DNA of 48,333 nt from CAYVLA01 sp964549615 [NCBI: uncultured Thermococci archaeon] (lineage in GTDB: Archaea > CAYQAE01 > CAYVLA01): positions 1-48,333 of the forward strand of contig CAZJVP010000078.1 in the NCBI GenBank assembly GCA_964549615.1. The letters run 5' to 3'. Under the pieces are notes generated by a model. It had not been told where the DNA came from, did no database searches, and was given only the letters and a program-made list of their open reading frames with translations. Positions 42,293 through 48,333 of the stretch are shown here, in pieces. A program made the position numbers and the translations under genes. The stretch's first letter is position 1; every line of letters begins with the position of its first letter.

Positions 42293-43798
42293 TCAAGTCT
42301 TCTTTGCGTAGAAAACGTAGGCACGTCCCTCGAAAAGCAAGTCATAGTCCTTTTGGAGAGTTGCGTTGATGTGCGCCCATGCCTCCGGTTCAGACCTCTT
42401 GTACCTCTGGAAATTTGCTCTGTATCCGGGCGAGATGGCCAGATAGTCGGGCCGAACCCCGGTTCGAAATCCGAGCCTGTTATCGTCCTGCACTATTTCA
42501 TCGTTGAAGTCGTAGAAGAAGGCGATCTCCGCGCCGCCGCAGATGAGGCCCCCCTTGTAGTAGGTCGAGTTGAAGGTCCTAAGGTCCGGGAGATATTGGT
42601 TACCGTACTCGTTTCTCACAATCGTGTATACGTTGCTAGCGACGGAGACAGCTAGGATGTAGCTCAAGGCCAGAACGAACAGGGTGTCTGCGTACTTCCG
42701 TCTCCTCACCTGCTGCCAAAGCGCGAGGACGTTCATCAGGAAGAACGGCACTATCCAGACGAGATATGTGGAGGTTTTGTTCCCGACTAGGAACATGAGG
42801 CCGAGGAAGATGGTGACAAGCATGCCCCACAGGAGCAGGTCCTTCCCTTTCGCGAGAAACGGGTAGCCGAAAAGTCCAAGGAAGTAGAGGACAAGCACTG
42901 GCGCTGGCGCGCGTTTGATCACGCTGTCCACGGACAGGAAACCGTGGGACTTAAGATACCTTGTGATCACCTCGTAGTAGACGGATGACCATCTGAGGCC
43001 ATTTGCAAAGACTTCCTCCTGTTGTCTGCCGAGCGTGTTGATCAGCAACTGTTCGCGGAACGCGCTGAAGTCGCGCGCGATGTAGGTTCCCCAAGCGGCG
43101 GCGCCGAGGATGTAGGGCACCAGCGTTATGAGGAGCGTCTGTCGAGTTATCCTCTTTCTGTCCAAGTAGACTACCATGAAAAGGAGTGCCAATAGCCCCA
43201 GGAGGCCGTTGGGGTGCGTCAGACCCGATAAGCAGATGAAAGCGTTTCCCAGCAGGATCGCCATCGAGAGGTTGCTGGTTCTAAACCTCAGGTAGGCCGA
43301 GAGACCTAACAACGACAATGCGGCGGCCATCATATCCATCCGGCCGTCGCTCGCAGACTTGAGGTAGAAGAAGTTGGTGCCGACGAGGGTCATCGAAAGC
43401 ACTGAGAGCGCGCGACTCCCACCGAAGAATCTGGCCGACAGACTCCGAACAGCAAGAAGTCCCGCCAGCCCCCATAGAAGGCTCATGAAGCGAGCTTGGA
43501 GAAGCCCAACACCGGCCAGTCCAAAGGTCAGCGCTTCCGTGACGAAGTACATGGGCGGAAGCCAGTATGTGTACTGGTGGATTCTTGGGAAGTCGGTGTC
43601 ATCGGCCAAAAGGGTGTTACCCATGAAGCCATTCCTTAGCAGGTTGACTGCCGAACTTGCGAACCAAGCCTCGTCGCACCAAGGAGCGTTGGTGGCGATC
43701 CTTCCTCCGGCTAGGGTCAGGTAGATAAGAACCGGCACCAACGTGAACCATCTGTTTTCGGTCACGCGACGAATGACACCAAGCCCCCACCACGTCAT
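42293..43798 (-). CDS. GT39/ArnT-like integral membrane glycosyltransferase
   Basis: A 501-aa, roughly twelve-helix protein of the GT-C class, which uses polyprenyl-phosphate sugars on the outer membrane face. The first outer loop has the acidic active-site motif NAPWCDEAWFASSAVNLL, then HQYTYWLPPMYFVTEAL and FYLKSASDGRMDMMAAALSL, as in ArnT/PMT-like enzymes. The frame opens to 43909, but the ATG at 43798 is about 30 nt from a TATA box (43824-43833). Likely adds a sugar to a glycan or surface protein. Confidence 0.85.
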   Translation of the reverse strand: MTWWGLGVIRRVTENRWFTLVPVLIYLTLAGGRIATNAPWCDEAWFASSAVNLLRNGFMGNTLLADDTDFPRIHQYTYWLPPMYFVTEALTFGLAGVGLLQARFMSLLWGLAGLLAVRSLSARFFGGSRALSVLSMTLVGTNFFYLKSASDGRMDMMAAALSLLGLSAYLRFRTSNLSMAILLGNAFICLSGLTHPNGLLGLLALLFMVVYLDRKRITRQTLLITLVPYILGAAAWGTYIARDFSAFREQLLINTLGRQQEEVFANGLRWSSVYYEVITRYLKSHGFLSVDSVIKRAPAPVLVLYFLGLFGYPFLAKGKDLLLWGMLVTIFLGLMFLVGNKTSTYLVWIVPFFLMNVLALWQQVRRRKYADTLFVLALSYILAVSVASNVYTIVRNEYGNQYLPDLRTFNSTYYKGGLICGGAEIAFFYDFNDEIVQDDNRLGFRTGVRPDYLAISPGYRANFQRYKRSEPEAWAHINATLQKDYDLLFEGRAYVFYAKKT

Positions 43799-43823
43799 TG
43801 TAGCTGCTGGACTGAGTCGCGCA

Positions 43824-43833
43824 CAAATAAAGG
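43824..43833 (-). promoter_or_regulatory. TATA box for GT39-like gene
   Basis: Minus-strand CCTTTATTTG, about 30 nt upstream of the ATG at 43798; it fixes the start and rejects the longer frame. Confidence 0.5.
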
Positions 43834-44085
43834 TTCTTCGACGCGGACGCGGATGATGGTGACGGCGTGCATCCGACGGGGCGGCTCGTCTGGCAAAAAG
43901 TGAGCCCATGCTAAGGGAGGGTTTTTGGCCAGCTTACGGACCAGAGCATCCGATGCGGTCCCTGGCGGTCGAAATGTTCGTCGCTTGCATCGAGGTCGCT
44001 ATGCCCAAACAGGCCTGGCAATCATTATCAAGACGCTAGCACAAGCTCAACCGGGATTCCAGGTAGGGATTTCACGGGTGACGCG
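43834..44085. other. Intergenic region between divergent glycosyltransferase genes
   Basis: About 250 bases with no supported gene. A weak A+T stretch CAATCATTATCAAG near 44020-44033 could be the promoter of the GT2 gene, with GGGTGACGCG as a poor SD before its ATG. Nothing else is recognised. Confidence 0.35.
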
Positions 44086-44943
44086 ATGGTGAGGTACCTG
44101 CTCATATCGAATCTTTACAATGAAGAGGCCAACGTCAATGGCCTGTTTGATTGCGTGGAATCCCAGACCCTGCCCCCGGCACTCTGGTTAATCGTCGATG
44201 ACGGAAGTACGGACGGAACCCATAGCCTCCTGCTCAAGAGGGCGAGTTCAACTCGGCTGAAGGTACAGGTTTGGACCGCCCCGCCCAAGCCCAGGCCGGA
44301 TCACGACAGCATAGGCCTTTCGATAAAGGGTGCGCTCCACTCGCTCGACCCAGATGTCTATCGCAGCTTCGACTACTACTGCGTTCTAGACGCCGACTCC
44401 AGGATCGGGCCGACGTACTTTGATCAGCTCCTCAGCCGCATGGAAGCCTCTCCTGGGCTAGGGATGGCATCCGGAGTTGTCTGGACGAAGGAGGGGGCGG
44501 AGGCGACTAGATCTGACCTTGCAAGGGGCTCGGGCAGGGCGACCAGGGCCAAGATCTGGCTGTCGGTCCCCATTGATGATATGCCGAACGTCGCGTCCGA
44601 TGCGTTCTTCAACGCGAAGACGAAGATGATGGGATTCTCCTCCGCCATGTTCAACGATCTGCGGGTAATCCAGGACAGACCTACGCGTCAGATGACGCCT
44701 GCTGGACGGTATCGGCGGGGTCGGCTTATGGCCATGTTTGGGTACAACCCCGTGGTTGTGCTCGGGCATGCCCTCTTGACCCTCCTAAGGAAGCAGAGTC
44801 CATTGCCTCTGATTCGGGGGTATCTGCACGGCCTCAGGGGCCCAAGGATAGGCGATCCCAGTGTAAGGGCCTATTTTGGTCGGCGGATGATCATCGACTG
44901 GGCGAGAGAGAAGTTGTCGCGACGGCGAAAACGACCAGCGTAG
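44086..44943 (+). CDS. GT2-family glycosyltransferase
   Basis: GT-A fold, cytoplasmic nucleotide-sugar transferase of 285 aa. The N-terminus has YLLISNLYNEEANVNGLFDCV and WLIVDDGSTDGT, then the metal-binding YYCVLDADSRIGPTYFDQLL. The C-terminal third is basic and possibly membrane-associated (VVLGHALLTLLRKQ). It belongs to the plus-strand half of the glycan cluster with the amidotransferase-like gene and the GT4 gene downstream. Confidence 0.9.
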   Translation: MVRYLLISNLYNEEANVNGLFDCVESQTLPPALWLIVDDGSTDGTHSLLLKRASSTRLKVQVWTAPPKPRPDHDSIGLSIKGALHSLDPDVYRSFDYYCVLDADSRIGPTYFDQLLSRMEASPGLGMASGVVWTKEGAEATRSDLARGSGRATRAKIWLSVPIDDMPNVASDAFFNAKTKMMGFSSAMFNDLRVIQDRPTRQMTPAGRYRRGRLMAMFGYNPVVVLGHALLTLLRKQSPLPLIRGYLHGLRGPRIGDPSVRAYFGRRMIIDWAREKLSRRRKRPA

Positions 44944-44980
44944 CCCAAGAGCTCGTATGCGCTGGTATCTTTCGTGGGCA

Positions 44981-44990
44981 AGATATAAGA
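44981..44990 (+). promoter_or_regulatory. TATA box for the asparagine-synthetase-like gene
   Basis: AAGATATAAGAC centred near 44986 predicts a transcript start near 45012 and a leader of some 35-55 nt, so this gene can be transcribed apart from the GT2 gene. Confidence 0.45.
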
Positions 44991-45065
44991 CGGCACAGGG
45001 CAAGCATAGGTCAAGACCCTGGCACCCGTGGGTGAAGGGGTGCCGTGGGGCCGGTGAACCTCGAG

Positions 45066-46334
45066 ATGACCATTCAGATCTCCTTCGAAAGCCAACGCGG
45101 GGCCTGGCCAACCCTCAACGCCCATCTTCCTGCAAGGATCGATGAGGCGTCCTTCGTCGACGTCATTCGGTACGGCTGGGTCGTGGATGCCGAGGGCACA
45201 CTCCTCTCCGGAGTAAAGAAGAAGATCAGATATGACGGCACCCGCGGCCCGCGGACCAACCTTGCTGAGGCCCTGTCATCCGCAATCGGTCGCTCCGTGG
45301 AGAAGAGCCACGGGGTCGGCTGCATGATCTCCGGGGGGGTGGACTCCACCATCGTTTTGGCCGCTTTGGCGGGCGTCACGGATAAGACCATCCACGCGTT
45401 CACGGTCGCCTTTGGCGAGTCGGATGACGAGACGGCTAGGGCCAAACTGGCGGCCGATGCCTTCGGTGCCACACACCATATCGTATGGTTCAAGATCCCG
45501 GAGGTGCTGGAGAAGGCCCGGACCTGGGCGAGGCTGTCGCCTTCGGGACGTCTTGTGTACCTGCCAGTGCTGGAGGAAGCGGCCAGGTTGGGCATCGATA
45601 CGCTGTTCAGCGGCGAAGGAGGGGACGAGGCGTTCGCTGGTTATGCGCAAAGGTATCTGAGGATGCTGAAATACTACAGGTACCGACCAACAAGGAGGTT
45701 GGCTGGTCTAGCTTCCTTCCTACCCGGCAGGTGGGGCCGTGTGGCGGGGATTCTGCGGCACACAGCTTCATTTGAGGATTTCTACGCGGCATGGCAGACC
45801 CGTGTCCCGGACATGCGAGGTGGGCACGGAATACCAGCCGATGATGGCGCGGAGGATTGGATCGCAAGGATCCTGAGGCTGGAGAGGCAGCTGAAGCTTG
45901 TGGACTACCTCGCGCACATCCACTGCTGCTCCGTTGCGTACGGGGTGAACGTCGAGTACCCGCTTCTTGAGCCATCGGTGGAGTCCTTCTCGTCCCCTAG
46001 GGAATGGACGCGGATGTGGGATGGCCACACCCTCCACGGCAAGTACCCGCTTGTCGAGGCTCTGAAGACGATGGCTCCGCCTGAGATCGTGAGAAACGCC
46101 ACAATGCCGAAGCACGGGTTCTCGCCGCCATCCATGGACAAGTGGTGGTCGATGGGGCTCTGCGAGCTCCACAAGGAGACACTCAAAGGCCCCTTGAGGG
46201 ATATGCTGCCGAGGAGCATGGTTGAGCTTGGAGATAAGCCTTCTGCAGGGAAGCGTTCCCTCTACGCCGCGGCTCTGGATGCTTGGTGTGTAGACAGGTT
46301 CATCCAAGGCTCCCCAGGCGAACGGTCAGGGTGA
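45066..46334 (+). CDS. Asparagine-synthetase-like amidotransferase without the glutaminase domain
   Basis: A 422-aa protein with the AsnB synthetase half: the PP-loop CMISGGVDSTIVLAAL, HAFTVAFGESDDE, and LFSGEGGDEAFAGYAQRY. The N-terminus is a short beta region (IQISFESQRGAWPTLN) in place of the usual Cys-headed class-II glutaminase, so ammonia must come from elsewhere or the activated acyl group meets another acceptor. In glycan clusters such proteins amidate uronic acids (WbpS/AsnB-like). The ATG at 45066 is chosen; GTGs at 45045 and 45054 are possible. Confidence 0.87.
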   Translation: MTIQISFESQRGAWPTLNAHLPARIDEASFVDVIRYGWVVDAEGTLLSGVKKKIRYDGTRGPRTNLAEALSSAIGRSVEKSHGVGCMISGGVDSTIVLAALAGVTDKTIHAFTVAFGESDDETARAKLAADAFGATHHIVWFKIPEVLEKARTWARLSPSGRLVYLPVLEEAARLGIDTLFSGEGGDEAFAGYAQRYLRMLKYYRYRPTRRLAGLASFLPGRWGRVAGILRHTASFEDFYAAWQTRVPDMRGGHGIPADDGAEDWIARILRLERQLKLVDYLAHIHCCSVAYGVNVEYPLLEPSVESFSSPREWTRMWDGHTLHGKYPLVEALKTMAPPEIVRNATMPKHGFSPPSMDKWWSMGLCELHKETLKGPLRDMLPRSMVELGDKPSAGKRSLYAAALDAWCVDRFIQGSPGERSG

Positions 46335-46358
46335 GACCCGGAAGATCCGCGAAGGTCC

Positions 46359-47492
46359 ATGGTTACATTTGAGAGCCGACGACGCCGCGCCCGTCGCGAG
46401 GGAGATGTTGCACACTTGAGGGTATTGATGCTCGGGGATCAGGCGAACGTGGCGATCCAACTCTCCAGTGGCCTAGCTCGCCTGGGGCATGAGGTGTGGC
46501 ATGTTCTCGTGGATACGGCGGATGTCAGGGCACGGGTTCCGGCCGAGCCAACCAAAGGAGTTGAGTTGGTGTGGAGCAAACCGACCTTGCCGTCATTGCT
46601 TGGGCAAGCATCGCGGCTGTGTCGTGACACAAACTTTGACATCGTGCACTCACACTGGATAACTTCCTTCGGGATTGCCGGCAGCGCCTCATCCCTGCTT
46701 TCCGGTGGAAAGCATGTCGCCCACCTGCACGGAGACGACATCAGGCGAGCGAGGCTCACCCCACAGAGGCATCTGCGTACGAGAATGGGTGCATGCGTTT
46801 GTGACCTTTTCCTCTACTCTACGCCCGATCTTCACGATCTCCTGTTTCTCGGGAAGGAGGCCAGGTACCTTCCCAATCCTGTCGACACATCGGTCTTCAA
46901 GGAAGTCGATGGGGCAGACAGCTTGAGGGAGTCCCTGCTGAGAGGGCGGGACAACCTGGTGCTCGCGCCCGGCAGGTTCGACCTTGCGACCAAGAACCAA
47001 GACGTCCTAGTGGAGGCACTGAGCTCGCCGGATTTCGAGAACGTGCAGACCGTTTTCATGAGCGCCACGGGTGGGGGGGACTACGAGCGGCTTGTGAGGC
47101 TAGTCAGGCAGTCGGGCATCGATCACCGCGTCTCTTTCATCGTGGGCGTTGGGAACAGGGAGATGCCGGCGTACTACAGCTGTGCGGATGTGGTGGCCGT
47201 GGGTTTCAGGCTGGGGGTCTACGGATGCGCCGTCACCGAGGCGATGGCGTGTGCGAGGCCGGTGATTTGCCACTTCGAATTCTCAAGATACAAGAGGTTC
47301 ATCCACGAGAGGCCGCCTCTCCTGGACGGGCGCGATGCAGGTTCCGTTTCAGGTTGGCTCTCTCAGCTGATTGCCGATCCTAGTTTGAGGAGGCGGATCG
47401 GCAAGGAGTCGCAGTCGTGGGTTCGAAGAGAACACTCGCTGGGCCCCGTGGCGAGGAGGTTGGCGAACATCTACGGCGATGTGCTCGGATAG
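46359..47492 (+). CDS. GT4-family glycosyltransferase
   Basis: GT-B fold protein with RVLMLGDQANVAIQLSSGLA at the N-terminus, FDIVHSHWITSFGIAGSA, KHVAHLHGDDIR, YLPNPVDTSVFKEV, LAPGRFDLATKNQDVLVEAL and the C-terminal acidic site region GFRLGVYGCAVTEAMACARPVI. The ATG at 46359 gives 377 aa with a very basic 14-residue lead; a TTG at 46416 would start at the first strand (RVLML) and is attractive. It follows the amidotransferase-like gene by 24 nt and probably shares its transcript. Confidence 0.9.
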   Translation: MVTFESRRRRARREGDVAHLRVLMLGDQANVAIQLSSGLARLGHEVWHVLVDTADVRARVPAEPTKGVELVWSKPTLPSLLGQASRLCRDTNFDIVHSHWITSFGIAGSASSLLSGGKHVAHLHGDDIRRARLTPQRHLRTRMGACVCDLFLYSTPDLHDLLFLGKEARYLPNPVDTSVFKEVDGADSLRESLLRGRDNLVLAPGRFDLATKNQDVLVEALSSPDFENVQTVFMSATGGGDYERLVRLVRQSGIDHRVSFIVGVGNREMPAYYSCADVVAVGFRLGVYGCAVTEAMACARPVICHFEFSRYKRFIHERPPLLDGRDAGSVSGWLSQLIADPSLRRRIGKESQSWVRREHSLGPVARRLANIYGDVLG

Positions 47493-47586
47493 CTTCCTTC
47501 CTCGGTTTGCAGCGCACGGTTTCTGTGGCAAGTTCGTCCCGGAAGACAGGGCTTGCTGGATGAGCGGCTCAGCCGCTCCGACCTCG

Positions 47587-48333
47587 CTACCGAAGAAGCT
47601 GGCCCTTCAGAACGTTCTTGATGAAGGCGATCTCCCCCTCGCCGAGTCCTCTGAGAATCCAGATGACACCAAGGTACACCACGGACCCAGTGGCTACCGA
47701 ACTCAATAGGCCTGGCAGCCCGGCCGGGACGACGCCCGATATCGCGTGGAGCGCGAGGAGCATCGCGGCGCAAGATAGCAGAGATTTCGCTATGAAGCGG
47801 ACGTCGAACCTAGCTGCGTGCTCCCTGTGTTGCTTTCCGACTTGGATCATCAACGAGAGGGCCAGCGCGTAGCTGGTGATCGCTGCCAAGGCCGCGCCAA
47901 GGAGCTCCAATGACGGTACTAGGGCGAAGTTGGCCGCAACGTTGGCAGCGGCTGCAACGGACCAGATCCAACCCGGCGTCTTTGCATCCTTGTGGAGCAG
48001 GAACACCTGCCCGATGATCGTCGCCACGCCCGAAAACACGGTGCCCAAGGAAACCAGGGCCACAACGATCCACCCTTTACTGGCCGTCGCGGCCGTGGCT
48101 AAGAGCCTAAGGATCGGTCCGCCCAGGTAGGATACGCCCGCAGATGCCGGAAGTGCAAGGAGAAGGAAGAACTTCAGCGTTCTAGTTTGGAAGTCCTGTG
48201 CCCGCGCTTTCTCGTTTCTTTCCCAGAGGGTGAAAACTGTAGGATTCAGGACCATGACCAAGGGCGGCACCAACAGGTTTATGGTGCGTCCTAGGCTGTA
48301 GGCAGCGCTGTAGATCCCAACCGCGGCATCGTC
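47587..48333 (-). CDS. Polysaccharide/oligosaccharide flippase (MATE/Wzx-like), N-terminus outside window
   Basis: The C-terminal 248 residues of a multi-helix flippase. The frame stays open to the window edge: GIYSAAYSLGRTINLLVPPL precedes VMVLNPTVFTLWERNEKARA, typical of Wzx/RfbX-type proteins at the sixth to seventh helices. At least six helices follow (FFLLLALPASAGVSYLGGP, WIVVALVSLGTVFSGVATII, WSVAAAANVAANFALVPSL). It would move lipid-linked glycan across the membrane, completing the cluster. It converges on the GT4 gene with a gap of about 95 nt. Confidence 0.88.
   Translation of the reverse strand, partial: DDAAVGIYSAAYSLGRTINLLVPPLVMVLNPTVFTLWERNEKARAQDFQTRTLKFFLLLALPASAGVSYLGGPILRLLATAATASKGWIVVALVSLGTVFSGVATIIGQVFLLHKDAKTPGWIWSVAAAANVAANFALVPSLELLGAALAAITSYALALSLMIQVGKQHREHAARFDVRFIAKSLLSCAAMLLALHAISGVVPAGLPGLLSSVATGSVVYLGVIWILRGLGEGEIAFIKNVLKGQLLR

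Overview
This is a GC-rich archaeal chromosome segment. The evidence is archaeal 16S rRNA, both early ether-lipid enzymes (GGGP synthase and a UbiA-type DGGGP synthase), archaeal Elp3, Nop5, Sec61 beta, Cdc48 and TgtA, the archaeal riboflavin route, and F420-type CofG/CofH. The 16S sequence and the non-canonical tRNA introns lean toward the TACK side (Bathyarchaeia- or Thaumarchaeota-like), but I cannot place it without a tree. I see no insertion sequence, CRISPR array, integrase or phage gene. Many starts look leaderless: a TATA-like box lies about 23-30 nt upstream of an ATG, GTG or TTG. Operon-internal genes often have Shine-Dalgarno (SD) sequences or overlap their neighbour by ATGA/TTGA.

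Layout. 1-1114 (minus): the 5' part of 16S rRNA, its promoter, and an odd tRNA-Asp. 1195-10297: single genes and convergent pairs (Elp3, PHP phosphoesterase, a large surface protein, an NfeD-like protein, family-4 UDG, an enolase-superfamily enzyme, CcdA, a coiled-coil protein, Sec61 beta); four convergent pairs here end on one shared CTAG. 10356-12508: intron-containing tRNA-Gly and the two ether-lipid genes. 12605-18955 (minus): an eight-gene flavin/deazaflavin operon, ribB-ribC-ribH-amidohydrolase-arfC-arfB-cofG-cofH. 19046-21466: a HAD phosphatase, inositol-1-phosphate synthase and a YjbQ-family protein. 21470-30030: PRC-barrel protein, Cdc48, LarC, a small FtsX-type ABC exporter with a GNAT enzyme, a second YjbQ protein, a Trm112-like protein and membrane proteins.

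30056-37618 is an RNA-modification island: tRNA-His with two insertions at unusual sites, Nop5, the tRNA G10 methyltransferase, TgtA, an archaeosine synthase split into two genes, and a radical SAM/TRAM protein. 37642-48333 is a surface-glycan region: PfkB kinase, an AglH-type GlcNAc-1-P transferase, glycosyltransferases of several families, a Gfo/Idh oxidoreductase, an asparagine-synthetase-like amidotransferase and a flippase cut by the window edge.

The most interesting points are: (i) a metal-dependent amidohydrolase inside the riboflavin/FO operon, a good candidate for the deaminase still unassigned in the archaeal route, with a HAD phosphatase beside the operon promoter; (ii) tRNA-His and tRNA-Asp interrupted outside the anticodon loop; (iii) split ArcS beside a radical SAM protein whose cluster motif carries a four-cysteine insertion; (iv) shared-CTAG convergent stops and TATA boxes that appear to serve two directions.
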